DNA from: an uncultured Clostridia bacterium
Lineage (GTDB): Bacteria > Bacillota > Clostridia > Christensenellales > CAG-138
Length of the DNA: 11,424 nt
Reading direction: 5' to 3'
NCBI GenBank assembly: GCA_947304365.1
Contig: CAMZAY010000014.1
Coordinates: 1 to 11,424 of the forward strand
Positions 1 to 7,306 of the stretch are shown piece by piece. Under the pieces are notes generated by a model, which was given only the letters and a program-made list of their open reading frames with translations, ran no database searches and was not told the origin of the DNA. The translations under genes and the position numbers were made by a program. The stretch's first letter is position 1. Every line of letters begins with the position of its first letter.

Positions 1-119
1 GCGCCGCCTGCAGCCAGCGGACGTCGTCGCCCGTCATGCCCTTTTTGAGCGTGCGCGTGGGCACGGGGTAGTTCGCCGGATCGGAGGGATCGGGCGTTTC
101 GCCCGGAGCGGGCGTCGGC
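1..119. repeat. Direct repeat copy A (start of third peptidoglycan-binding module plus linker); the copy is cut by the window edge
   Basis: Positions 1-119 match 484-602 at 117 of 119 positions. The two differences fall in synonymous third codon positions (an Arg-Thr tract Thr codon and a Tyr codon), so the protein is identical over this stretch. The repeat covers the linker ending PAPGETPDPSDPANYP and the start of the peptidoglycan-binding module. The true length is unknown because the left edge cuts it. Confidence 0.95.
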
Positions 120-1597
120 GTGGGCGTGGGCGTCGGAGTTGCGGTCGGTTCCGGCGTAGGCGTTGCGGTCGGTTCCGGCGTCGGCGTCACGGTCGGTTCC
201 GGCGTCGGTGTCACGGTAGGTTCCGGAGTCGGAGTCACGGTAGGTTCCGGCGTCGGTGTCACGGTAGGTTCCGGCGTCGGTGTCACGGTAGGTTCCGGCG
301 TGGGAGTCGGATCGGGCTCGGGTGTTTCGAGCGCGGCGAGGCATTCGATTATCCTCGCCCTTGTGGCGGGACCGACTATGCCGTCCTGTGTGAGAGCGTG
401 GTCGCCCTGGAAGGCGAGCACCGCGTTATACGTATTCGTGCCGAAATTGCCGTCGATCGTGAGCGGGTAGCCGAGCCTGTTGAGCGCCGCCTGCAGCCAG
501 CGGACGTCGTCGCCCGTCATGCCCTTTTTGAGCGTGCGAGTGGGCACGGGATAGTTCGCCGGATCGGAGGGATCGGGCGTTTCGCCCGGAGCGGGCGTCG
601 GCTTGGGATCGGCGCCGTAGGGATTCGCGGCGAGCAGCGTCGCTATGTAATTCGCCGTGGAAATGGTGCAGTAGCCCGTCTCCGTCCTTCCGTGATCCCT
701 TTGGAACGCCTTCATCGCGGCGACCGTCGCAGCGCCGTACGAGCCGTCTATCGTAAGGGGATAGCCGAGCCAGTTGAGCGCCGCCTGCAGCCAGCGGACG
801 GAATTGCCGGTCGAGCCGTTTGAGAGCGTCTCCGTCGGGAAATCGTAATTGCCGGGATCGAGCCGGTCGTAAAGAGGTATGCTCGCCGGGGAAACGGGCA
901 AATCGAGCGTGCCGTCGTCCTCCGAGGTATAATCGGGCACGCCGTAGCCGTAGATATACTCGTCCGAAAGAAGGAACGCGCGCATCTCCACCTTGTTGTG
1001 GACGGTGTTGCCCTCTATCGTGTAAACTATGCCGTTCTGGACGCAGTAGACTATGCCGACGTGGTTCCAGGCGCCGTCCTGATCGGGGAAATCGAAGAAT
1101 ATGAGGTCGCCCCTTCGCGGCTGATAAACGCTTGCGTATCTGAACGGTATGTTGAAACAATTCGCGCTCGTGCCCACCCTTGCGTAGCAGGCGTTGCTGA
1201 CTGTGGATACGGGCACCCTTGCCTGGCGCATACACCAGCTTACGAACATGGCGCACCATGCGCCCCAGTGACCGGTGGTCTTGCCCATAACGTGCACGCC
1301 GTACCAATAGCAGTACTCCGTATAATTGCAGGTACCGTTCTGGTTCGTGCCGCCGAGCTGGCTCATGCCGTCCCCCTCGTGATAGCCGACCTGCGAAAGC
1401 GCGACGAGCACAAGATCCCTTCGCTCATTATACGTGCCCTGGACGTTGAAAAGATTTGCGCAATACTGGCTCGAAGCGTACGCCGAAGAGGGCGTATACG
1501 TCATCGAGACGGCGTGCGCCGGGGAAAAGGCTATTGTAAACAGCATCAGTACGGCTGTGAGCGCCGCCGATATACGTCTGTATCTTGTGACGGACAT
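1..1597 (-). CDS. Secreted CHAP-domain peptidoglycan hydrolase with tandem peptidoglycan-binding modules (3' end beyond the window)
   Basis: Probable exported cell-wall amidase or endopeptidase. The frame is open from the ATG at 1597 to the left edge: 532 codons seen, C-terminus missing. A signal peptide covers residues 1-29 (RRIS, hydrophobic core, then SPAHA before the cut). A CHAP (NlpC/P60-like) domain spans about 60-220, with catalytic Cys115 in WCAMFVSWC, His179 in NHVGIVY and a polar third residue in IEGNT (195-198). PG_binding_1 modules follow at about 255-330 and 350-422 (VRWLQAALN.LGYPLTIDG). A Pro/Thr/Glu linker of seven 8-residue repeats covers 430-486, and a third module starts near 508 and is cut by the edge. 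The start is set by GGAGGT eight bases upstream; an in-frame ATG six codons earlier contains that site and is unlikely. Hydrolase class is family knowledge; exact bond specificity cannot be read. Confidence 0.93.
   Translation of the reverse strand, partial: MSVTRYRRISAALTAVLMLFTIAFSPAHAVSMTYTPSSAYASSQYCANLFNVQGTYNERRDLVLVALSQVGYHEGDGMSQLGGTNQNGTCNYTEYCYWYGVHVMGKTTGHWGAWCAMFVSWCMRQARVPVSTVSNACYARVGTSANCFNIPFRYASVYQPRRGDLIFFDFPDQDGAWNHVGIVYCVQNGIVYTIEGNTVHNKVEMRAFLLSDEYIYGYGVPDYTSEDDGTLDLPVSPASIPLYDRLDPGNYDFPTETLSNGSTGNSVRWLQAALNWLGYPLTIDGSYGAATVAAMKAFQRDHGRTETGYCTISTANYIATLLAANPYGADPKPTPAPGETPDPSDPANYPVPTRTLKKGMTGDDVRWLQAALNRLGYPLTIDGNFGTNTYNAVLAFQGDHALTQDGIVGPATRARIIECLAALETPEPDPTPTPEPTVTPTPEPTVTPTPEPTVTPTPEPTVTPTPEPTVTPTPEPTATPTPEPTATPTPTPTPTPAPGETPDPSDPANYPVPTRTLKKGMTGDDVRWLQAA
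141..308 (-). repeat. Seven tandem 24-bp repeats encoding a Pro/Thr/Glu linker
   Basis: Seven consecutive 24-bp units lie inside the CHAP gene. Each encodes the octapeptide PTPEPTVT (five units) or PTPEPTAT (two units, nearest the third module). Most differences between units are at synonymous third positions, and some adjacent units are identical (for example those around 237-284). This is a flexible wall-spanning linker between the second and third peptidoglycan-binding modules. Copy number is likely to vary by slippage or recombination, and short-read assembly can miscount it. Confidence 0.9.
484..602. repeat. Direct repeat copy B (start of second peptidoglycan-binding module plus linker)
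   Basis: Partner of the copy at 1-119, with two mismatches. A shorter 28-bp part of the same module (479-506) recurs exactly at 773-800 in the first peptidoglycan-binding module. All three modules therefore share an origin, the second and third being much closer to each other. Confidence 0.95.
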
Positions 1598-1632
1598 GTG
1601 GACTGACCTCCGCATATTGTGAAAGCATATAG

Positions 1633-1661
1633 ATTATAACATGCTTTTTTTGTAAAAACAA
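1633..1661 (-). promoter_or_regulatory. Promoter of the CHAP hydrolase gene
   Basis: On the minus strand, TTGTTT (1661-1656), a 17-bp spacer and a perfect TATAAT (1638-1633). The -10 is preceded by TGT, giving an extended -10. The expected transcript start near 1626 leaves a leader of about 29 bases with GGAGGT before the ATG at 1597. The pattern fits a vegetative sigma-70/SigA-type promoter. Confidence 0.75.
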
Positions 1662-1682
1662 ACGGCAAAAAAAGGAAAAGTG

Positions 1683-1711
1683 TTAAAAAACGGCTGAATC
1701 TATGATATAAT
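1683..1711 (+). promoter_or_regulatory. Promoter of the M20 peptidase transcript
   Basis: On the plus strand, TTAAAA (1683-1688), a 17-bp spacer and a perfect TATAAT (1706-1711) preceded by TGA (extended -10). It is back-to-back with the CHAP promoter. The two -35 elements are about 21 bp apart, so a regulator bound between them could affect both genes. The expected transcript start is near 1718. Confidence 0.7.
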
Positions 1712-1762
1712 GTCCTTAAAGCCGGAAAAAAGCGATATACGGCGGCAGAAAGGCTTATAAAT

Positions 1763-2887
1763 ATGTATAAGGATTGGATCGACAAGCATTTTGAGGAGCA
1801 TCTCAACCTGCTCAAAACGCTCGCGGCGATACCCGCCCCCTCCCACAAGGAGGATAAAAGGGTGCGGTTTTTGACGGAGCTTCTTGCATCGGAGGGCATT
1901 TACGCCTATACCGACGAGGCGAAGAACGTTATCGCGCCCATGGGCGAGGGCCCGAACGCCTGCGTTTACTCGGCGCATACGGACGTGGTGTTCCCGGATG
2001 AGACTCCGCTCCCCGTCCGTGAGGAGAACGGCTTCCTTTATGCGCCCGGCGTGGGCGACGATACGGCGAACGCCGCCGCCATCGTTACGATACTCCGCTA
2101 TATCAGGGAGCACGGGCTTACGCCCAAGCGCCCCGTGCTGTTCGTGTTCAACTCCTGCGAGGAGGGGCTCGGCAATTTGAAGGGTACGAGGCAGCTTTTG
2201 AAGGACAATGCGGACCGTATTTCGGAATTCGTTTCGTTCGACTGCTCCCTTGACGAGGGAATGGTTACGCGGGCCGTCGGCAGCGAGCGCTGGCGTGTTA
2301 CGGCAAGGACCGCGGGCGGGCATTCCTACTCCGCCTTCGGCAAGCCCAACGCGATACACCGGATGGCGCGATTCATAGACGCGCTCTACTCGCAGGAGGT
2401 CCCGACGGAGGAAGGCTGCCGCACGACGTATAACGCGGGGCTCATTTCCGGCGGCACTTCCATAAACACGATCGCGCCGGAAGCGGAGCTTTATTACGAA
2501 TACCGCTCCGACGATCACAGGCATCTTGCCCTGATGCGCGAGAGCTTCATGCGGCTTTTAAGCGAGGCCGATACTCCCGAGGCGGCGTTCACCGCAGAGC
2601 TTATCGGCGAGCGCCCCTGCGGTGCGAACGTGGACGAAAAGGCCTTTGACAGGCTCAAGGCAAGATGCGCCTCCGCCATAGGGCATGCGACGGGCGAGCC
2701 CGTTATGGGCTTCTCCGCCTCGACCGATGCGAACATACCGCTTTCGCTCGGCATACCGGCCGTGACCTTCGGCCTTTATGACGGCGGCGGCGCGCACACG
2801 CGGGAGGAATGGCTCCGTATCGATTCGCTTAAAACCGGGCTGGAGATAGGCCTTTCGCTCGTACTCAAGGAGCATTTTCTCAATTGA
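1763..2887 (+). CDS. M20/M25/M40-family metallopeptidase (PepT/ArgE-DapE-like)
   Basis: Predicted cytoplasmic zinc peptidase or deacylase of 374 residues, a normal size for the family. Metal-ligand motifs appear in order: SAHTDVV with His72 and Asp74, GVGDDTANAA with Asp99/Asp100, NSCEEG with Glu133 (probable general base) and Glu134, Asp160 in FDCSLDEG, and His345 in GGGAHTREEW near the C-terminus. A lid/dimerisation domain spans about 174-290 and carries the GGHS motif (His187). There is no signal peptide. The upstream ribosome site is weak (AAAGG about ten bases before the ATG), but the start fits a normal M20 N-terminus. Substrate (tripeptide, acyl-amino acid or other) cannot be read. It is the first gene of a probable three-gene plus-strand transcript, 46 bp before the Ig-like protein. 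Confidence 0.92.
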   Translation: MYKDWIDKHFEEHLNLLKTLAAIPAPSHKEDKRVRFLTELLASEGIYAYTDEAKNVIAPMGEGPNACVYSAHTDVVFPDETPLPVREENGFLYAPGVGDDTANAAAIVTILRYIREHGLTPKRPVLFVFNSCEEGLGNLKGTRQLLKDNADRISEFVSFDCSLDEGMVTRAVGSERWRVTARTAGGHSYSAFGKPNAIHRMARFIDALYSQEVPTEEGCRTTYNAGLISGGTSINTIAPEAELYYEYRSDDHRHLALMRESFMRLLSEADTPEAAFTAELIGERPCGANVDEKAFDRLKARCASAIGHATGEPVMGFSASTDANIPLSLGIPAVTFGLYDGGGAHTREEWLRIDSLKTGLEIGLSLVLKEHFLN

Positions 2888-2901
2888 CCGAATAACGACC
2901 G

Positions 2902-2915
2902 CGGCTGAACAGCCG
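2902..2915 (+). other. Small hairpin between the peptidase and the Ig-like protein gene
   Basis: A 14-base palindrome (CGGCT, loop GAAC, AGCCG) in the 46-bp gap, nine bases before the GAGGTGA ribosome site of the next gene. There is no U-tract after it, so it is not a terminator. At most it is an mRNA stability or processing element. Confidence 0.35.
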
Positions 2916-2933
2916 GGAACAGTGAGGTGAAAC

Positions 2934-3962
2934 ATGAAACTGAAAAGACTTGTTGCGCTGCTTTTGGCGGCGGCTGTGGTCTTTATAGCCGTCCCGACCG
3001 GGGCGAGCGTCGACCCATGGAACTGCCTGATAGTCGGCGAAGGCTTCCGCTACGTATTGTGGAAGGGCTATGAGGAGGCGGACGACGTTCAGTTATCCGG
3101 CGGCGCGCTGCCCGAAGGACTGGAGCTCGTCAAGGAGTACAACTCCACCGAAAACGTCTACGACTTTGTGATCGTCGGCACCCCGACCAAGGCGGGCGCA
3201 TACACCGCGGAGTTCGAGATATGCCCCTCGGAAGCTATGCACAGCTTTGCGGAGATAACCTTTACCGTGCGCGAAAAGCTGAAGATCACCGTATCGAAGC
3301 TGCCCGACGCGACCGTGGGCGAGTACTATTCCCAGAAGATACCCGCCACGTATGCGGAGGCGGAGTTCACCGAATGGTGGAACCCCGGCGAGGGTGCGAT
3401 ACTCGATTCGCTCGGCCTTGAGCTGAAGAGCGACGGCACTCTCTGCGGGAACCCGTGCAGGGAGGGCGAGTTCCATTTTTACGTGACGGTCGAATCGCTG
3501 GTCAATCTCGACTCCGACGAGGCGCGCATCGACATAAAGATACTCCCGAAGACGCTTCCCACGCAGCCGCCCACCCCCGCGCCGACTATCGCGCCGAACT
3601 TCCCCTCCGAAGGGCTGAGCGCAAGGTTCGAGGCGGCCTCGTTCATCTATTACGTTCCGGGCGAGGAGTTTGAGGTCATGCTGATAAGCGGCATAGGCGG
3701 GGACGTATCGGTCGGCAATATCGGCGACGGGCTTCCCGAAGGCGTAAAGGTCATAAAGGATATCAATAACGGAGAGATCACCGTCAGGGGCGCCGTCAGC
3801 CCGGAGTATTCCGAGAACGGCGGCCTGTTCACCGTTGTCGTTCCCATGATGAATGCCGACGGCGAATACTTCGACGCGTATTTCCTGTTCCGCCCCGCGC
3901 CCGAGGCGGAGCCCGAGGAGTACCCGGCGGGCACGCCGCTCAAAGTGCCCTTCGGCTCGTAA
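2934..3962 (+). CDS. Secreted protein with putative Ig-like domains, function unknown
   Basis: Protein of 342 residues. A Sec signal peptide covers about 1-24 (KLKR, then a Leu/Ala core, cut near PTGA-S). The mature part looks like three beta-sandwich modules. Domains at about 30-112 and 113-205 have He_PIG-like features: LPEGLEL followed by VGTPTKAGAYTAEFEI, and LGLELKSDGTLCGNP followed by GEFHFYVTVES. A Pro-rich linker (about 207-224, TQPPTPAPTIAPNFP) leads to a third domain (about 228-322) with DGLPEGVKVI and GLFTVVVPM. No wall-sorting LPXTG, membrane anchor or catalytic motif is seen, so it is likely released or held by partners. The ribosome site GAGGTGA (2924-2930) fixes the start. It lies 15 bp before a lipoprotein gene and is probably co-transcribed. 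Family placement rests on motif resemblance only. Confidence 0.8.
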   Translation: MKLKRLVALLLAAAVVFIAVPTGASVDPWNCLIVGEGFRYVLWKGYEEADDVQLSGGALPEGLELVKEYNSTENVYDFVIVGTPTKAGAYTAEFEICPSEAMHSFAEITFTVREKLKITVSKLPDATVGEYYSQKIPATYAEAEFTEWWNPGEGAILDSLGLELKSDGTLCGNPCREGEFHFYVTVESLVNLDSDEARIDIKILPKTLPTQPPTPAPTIAPNFPSEGLSARFEAASFIYYVPGEEFEVMLISGIGGDVSVGNIGDGLPEGVKVIKDINNGEITVRGAVSPEYSENGGLFTVVVPMMNADGEYFDAYFLFRPAPEAEPEEYPAGTPLKVPFGS

Positions 3963-3977
3963 GAAAGGAGCTTTGAT

Positions 3978-5060
3978 ATGAAAAAGACGATCAGGATCGC
4001 GGCGATCTTTTCCGCTTTGTTGATACTCGCTTCCTGCGCCGCAGGCTGTAAAAAGCACAAGCCCGAGGAGCCGGAGGTCACTCCCGCGCCCGTAATGGAA
4101 TTCAGCCTTGTCGGCGACTGGTACGGCGTGTTCTCGATAACCGACGCGGACGGCAAATACAGGGATAACAGCGGCATTATGAACGACTGCGTGATGCGCC
4201 TCTCCCCCGGGGAAAACGGCGCGGGCAGCTGTTATATTGCGGTCAACGGGATAGGCGAGCTTTTCACCGAATGCTCCGCCGAAGCGTTTGAAGACGGCGT
4301 ACTGCTCACCGGCAAGGTCGGCGGGTCGCCCGTTTCATGGCGCCTCATAAAGCGCGGCGCGAAGCTCACCATGTCCGAGATATTCGGCGCAGGCTCCGAC
4401 TATATGCGTATCGAGCTCATCATGAAGCACTGCGGCGACGAGTGGAGCGGCGCCCCCATTCCCGAGGGGTACGAATACACATTGCAGCACGGCTTCGGCT
4501 CCCTTGTGGAGGCGATGGGCGGCAGCAAGGCGAAGCTGCCCGCCGTCAGCGCGGAGGGCGCAAACCTGCGTCTTTCGGAGGATGAGGATCCGGGCACGGC
4601 GGAGCCCGACGGCCCCCGCTTCAACGACGAGGGAAGGACCGTCAGCTCCAACGGCTGTTTCAGCGCCGCGCTGCCCGAAGGATTCACAGTGACCGAGGAC
4701 GGCACGCAGGGCTTCACCGTTGCAAATGAGGAAAAGGGCGTAAGGATAACCTACACCGTTTACGTTTCGAACGAGGATCCCCTTAAAAAGCTTGCCGACT
4801 CAAAGCTCGATCCCGCTTTCCCCAATATCAGCGTGTTCCACTTTGTGATAAGCGGCTTTGACTGCTACGCCGCCCCCTGCGAAGCCGAAAGCGGCTCGGG
4901 GAGCGAGCTGGTGCTTTACGGCACGGACGGGAGCAATATGCTCGAGATCCATTACGAAACGGACAGGGACGCATATTACATCTTCGACATGCTCAAGGAT
5001 GCGCCGGAGGACTTCACCGCCTGCGTGCTGGACCTTCTCGTACATCCTTCCGAAAGGTGA
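3978..5060 (+). CDS. Predicted lipoprotein, function unknown
   Basis: Protein of 360 residues with a lipoprotein signal: MKKTIR, hydrophobic core, lipobox LASC giving acylated Cys20. It should be anchored on the outer face of the membrane. A short charged/Pro spacer (KKHKPEEPEVTPAP) follows. An N-terminal domain at about 40-150 starts with LVGDWYGVFSITDADGKY, reminiscent of the GxW opening of lipocalin-like folds. An acidic linker lies at about 188-218. A second domain at about 222-355 begins NGCFSAALPEGFTVTEDG, a pattern seen in many uncharacterised clostridial surface proteins. AAAGGAG (3964-3970) seven bases before the ATG supports the start. It is last in the peptidase/Ig-protein transcript and is followed by a strong terminator. 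No enzyme motif was recognised. Confidence 0.85.
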   Translation: MKKTIRIAAIFSALLILASCAAGCKKHKPEEPEVTPAPVMEFSLVGDWYGVFSITDADGKYRDNSGIMNDCVMRLSPGENGAGSCYIAVNGIGELFTECSAEAFEDGVLLTGKVGGSPVSWRLIKRGAKLTMSEIFGAGSDYMRIELIMKHCGDEWSGAPIPEGYEYTLQHGFGSLVEAMGGSKAKLPAVSAEGANLRLSEDEDPGTAEPDGPRFNDEGRTVSSNGCFSAALPEGFTVTEDGTQGFTVANEEKGVRITYTVYVSNEDPLKKLADSKLDPAFPNISVFHFVISGFDCYAAPCEAESGSGSELVLYGTDGSNMLEIHYETDRDAYYIFDMLKDAPEDFTACVLDLLVHPSER

Positions 5061-5069
5061 TCGAAAACG

Positions 5070-5101
5070 AACAGCCGTACCCGATCGGGTACGGCTGTTT
5101 T
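5070..5101 (+). terminator. Intrinsic terminator between convergent transcripts
   Basis: A perfect 30-base inverted repeat (5070-5099: 13-bp stem, GATC loop) ends in TTTT on the plus strand, ten bases after the lipoprotein stop. On the minus strand it is followed by TTCGTTTT, so it can probably also end the plsX transcript, whose stop is at 5111. Confidence 0.9.
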
Positions 5102-5110
5102 CATATTGGC

Positions 5111-6136
5111 TTATTCTTCCGAAACCGTGCCGGCGAACGCCTCTATCGCGTTCCCGGTGAGCTCCGTCATGCCGGACTTCTGCATGCGGTACGCCTGCTC
5201 GATGCACCTTAACACGGAGATATCGTTCGAGGAGCCGTGCCCTTTTACGACGATCTTCCTGCAGCCGAGGAGCACGCTTCCGCCGTAATTGCGGTAATCC
5301 ATAAAGCGCTTTTCCTCGTCGAACATCTTTTTCATAAGGAGCGCGCCAATCTTGTTGATGGTACGCGAATAGATGTCCTTCTTCAGCTTCTTGAGCATCT
5401 CGAGGCAGGCGCCCTCGGTGGATTTAATGAGCACGTTGCCTGAGAAGCCGTCGCATATGACGAGGTCGTATTTGCCGGAAAGGAGGTCCCTGCTCTCCAT
5501 ATTCCCGGCGAAATTGACGCTCTCCATCCCCTTTAATACGGGATAGGCGGCTTTTCTGAGCTCGTCGCCCTTACCCTCCTCCACGCCGATATTGAGGAGC
5601 GCGGCGCGGGGGTTTTCGATGCCGTAGGCGCATTTTAAGTACATGGTGCCCATGATAGCGAACTCGCAGAGCATGCGCACGGAAACGTCCACGTTGGCGC
5701 CGCTGTCGCACACGCCGACTATCCCGCCGTTCATAGTGGGCAGGAGCGGGCAGAACGCGGGCCTTTTAACGCCGCGTATGCGGCCTATGCGGAGCGTGGC
5801 CGCGGCGACGAGCGCACCGGTGGAGCCCGTGGTGATCACGCCGTGATAGCCTTCATCCGAACGGACGAGCTCTATCGCCTTCATAAGCGAGCTCTCCTTC
5901 TTCTGTTTTATCGCGAGGGTGGGCGTTTCGTCGCAGCCGATGACCTCCGGCGCGTGTATCACGTGCAGGCGGGCCGAGTCATACTTTTCGCCCTCGAGCG
6001 CCTTGAGCAGAGCGGCCTCGTCGCCGGTCAGCGTCAGGTCGAGATCGTCAAGCTCCTTAAGCGCAAGGAGCGCGCCTTTTACGTGCGCGTCGGGGCTGTT
6101 GTCGCCGCCGAAGCAGTCGAGAATGAGTTTTATCAT
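5111..6136 (-). CDS. plsX: Phosphate acyltransferase PlsX
   Basis: PlsX interconverts acyl-ACP and acyl-phosphate at the cytoplasmic membrane face and so supplies PlsY for phosphatidic acid synthesis. The 341-residue protein has the family signature throughout: DCFGGDNSP (residues 7-15), TTGSTGALVAAA (canonical SAGNTGAL, with Ser here for Asn), CDSGANVD, ALLNIGVEEGKGDE, GNMESRDLLSGKYD, ICDGFSGNVLIKSTEG, YGGSVLLG and KGHGSS. The start is supported by AAAGGA eight bases upstream, overlapping the previous gene's stop codon (TAAAGGA), which suggests translational coupling. It is the last gene of a minus-strand operon with fakA-like, degV-like and GNAT-like genes. In that setting it could convert FakAB-made acyl-phosphate to acyl-ACP. 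The usual neighbours fapR, fabD or acpP are not seen in this window. Confidence 0.97.
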   Translation of the reverse strand: MIKLILDCFGGDNSPDAHVKGALLALKELDDLDLTLTGDEAALLKALEGEKYDSARLHVIHAPEVIGCDETPTLAIKQKKESSLMKAIELVRSDEGYHGVITTGSTGALVAAATLRIGRIRGVKRPAFCPLLPTMNGGIVGVCDSGANVDVSVRMLCEFAIMGTMYLKCAYGIENPRAALLNIGVEEGKGDELRKAAYPVLKGMESVNFAGNMESRDLLSGKYDLVICDGFSGNVLIKSTEGACLEMLKKLKKDIYSRTINKIGALLMKKMFDEEKRFMDYRNYGGSVLLGCRKIVVKGHGSSNDISVLRCIEQAYRMQKSGMTELTGNAIEAFAGTVSEE

Positions 6137-6148
6137 GGCGTTGTTCCT

Positions 6149-7270
6149 TTACAGCTTTTTTATGTACGAGCGGCGGCGCTTATGCTTTACCTCGCGGAAG
6201 CGCTTCCACTGGTTCTGGATAAGGTGGTTTTCTTCAAGATTGGGGTTTGTCTCGGCATATTCTATGCCGTCCTCGCGCAGCATCCTTTCAAGCGCGGCGG
6301 AAACCGCGACCGATATCCCGTGGTTGGCCCATTTGGGGTCGATCCCGACGAGCCCCAGATCGAGCACCTTGGGATGCTTTATCGCCCAAAACAGCCTTAC
6401 GAGAGCGGCGGGCGTAAGATGCCCGCGCGATTTTTGGACCGCCTTCGCGATCGACGGGAAGCACAGACCGAGGCAGACGATATTGTCGTCCTCATCAAGC
6501 ACCACGCCGCAGTGCTTAAGGTCGATTATAAGGCGGAAATTGTCGAGCATCAGCTTCTTCATGCCGTCCGTGAACGGAACGGTGCCGTAAAGATGCTCAT
6601 AGGATCTGTCGAGCAGCTCGAAGAAGCCGTCGGCGTAAAGCTCAATGAACTCGTTGACGTTCTTCGCCGTGCCGATATGCATGTTGTAGCGCTTGAGTAT
6701 CTTTTCGGAGATCCGCTCGAGCGAGCCGTCGTTCCTTTCGGGCGGATAGAGCTTCGACTCCGTCCAGTCGACCTCCTTCACATAGCCGCAGTTTTCGACA
6801 AGGGTCTTGTAATACTCGAAATTATACTGCTCCTCGAACGTGGCGAGCTGGTCGAAGCCCTCCACAAGCAGGCCCTCCCTCTCAAGATCGGAGAACCCGA
6901 GCGGGCCGCAGACGGTGTCCATGCCCTTTTCCCTTGCCCAATCCTCTACCGCCTTGAAGAGCGCGTCGGCGACGGCCTGGTCGTCGATCGAATCGAACCT
7001 TGTGAAGCGCACGCGCCTGTCGCCGTATTTCTCGTTCGCGGCCTTCTGGAGTATGCCCGAGATGCGGCCGACCATGCTGCCTTCCTCATCATACGCGTTG
7101 AAATAGACCGCCTCGCAGGTATCGTTATAGACGAAATCCTTTTTGAACATCTTTTTTTCGTCCATATAGAGGGGCGGCACGAAATAGGGGTTCCCCTTAT
7201 AGAGCTTGAGCGGAAAATCGATGAAGCGCTTGCGTTCTTTGCGTGTTTCGGCTTTTATTATACTAATCAT
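6149..7270 (-). CDS. GNAT-like acyltransferase-fold protein of unknown function (YghO-like family)
   Basis: Protein of 373 residues from the ATG at 7270. It resembles the YghO-type GNAT group found in several phyla: GNPYFVPPL at 26-34, VGRISGILQKAANE at 67-80, and CGPLGFSDLEREGLLVEGF at 121-139. A second GNAT-like half ends with LDLGLVGIDPKWANHGISVA at about 303-322, like an acyl-CoA loop, and a basic tail (KHKRRRSYIKKL). Length and organisation suggest two fused GNAT folds. No substrate is known for the group. An in-frame TTG at 7276 is an alternative start; neither has a visible Shine-Dalgarno, and a hairpin ends 12 bases before the ATG. It lies between a DegV/FakB-like gene and plsX, 12 bp before the latter, so a role in acyl-chain handling is a reasonable guess from position only. 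Confidence 0.85.
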   Translation of the reverse strand: MISIIKAETRKERKRFIDFPLKLYKGNPYFVPPLYMDEKKMFKKDFVYNDTCEAVYFNAYDEEGSMVGRISGILQKAANEKYGDRRVRFTRFDSIDDQAVADALFKAVEDWAREKGMDTVCGPLGFSDLEREGLLVEGFDQLATFEEQYNFEYYKTLVENCGYVKEVDWTESKLYPPERNDGSLERISEKILKRYNMHIGTAKNVNEFIELYADGFFELLDRSYEHLYGTVPFTDGMKKLMLDNFRLIIDLKHCGVVLDEDDNIVCLGLCFPSIAKAVQKSRGHLTPAALVRLFWAIKHPKVLDLGLVGIDPKWANHGISVAVSAALERMLREDGIEYAETNPNLEENHLIQNQWKRFREVKHKRRRSYIKKL

Positions 7271-7282
7271 GCTCAAATGATC

Positions 7283-7306
7283 AAGGCCGGCTTTACCGGC
7301 CTTTTT
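7283..7306 (+). terminator. Hairpin with a plus-strand T-tract inside the minus-strand operon
   Basis: AAGGCCGG, loop CTTTA, CCGGCCTT (8-bp stem), followed on the plus strand by a T-run (7302-7306). It lies in the gap between the degV-like stop (7310) and the GNAT start (7270). Read on the plus strand it is a plausible intrinsic terminator for antisense transcription. In the operon's own direction the stem is followed by GATCATTT, with no U-tract, so it should act there as an mRNA hairpin rather than a terminator. Confidence 0.55.

Noticed and set aside
141..308. CRISPR-like array
   Set aside because: The units are directly tandem with no spacers and keep the reading frame of a secreted protein linker.
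120..470. Plus-strand Val/Gly repeat peptide
   Set aside because: It is the antisense reading of the 24-bp Pro/Thr linker repeats and has no ribosome site.
426..1307. Minus-strand open frame of 293 codons
   Set aside because: It is an Arg/His-rich shifted frame within the CHAP hydrolase gene, whose own frame encodes a signal peptide, the CHAP domain and peptidoglycan-binding modules.
7283..7306. Terminator ending the fakA-degV transcript
   Set aside because: The T-run is on the wrong strand for the operon; in the sense direction the stem is followed by GATCATTT.
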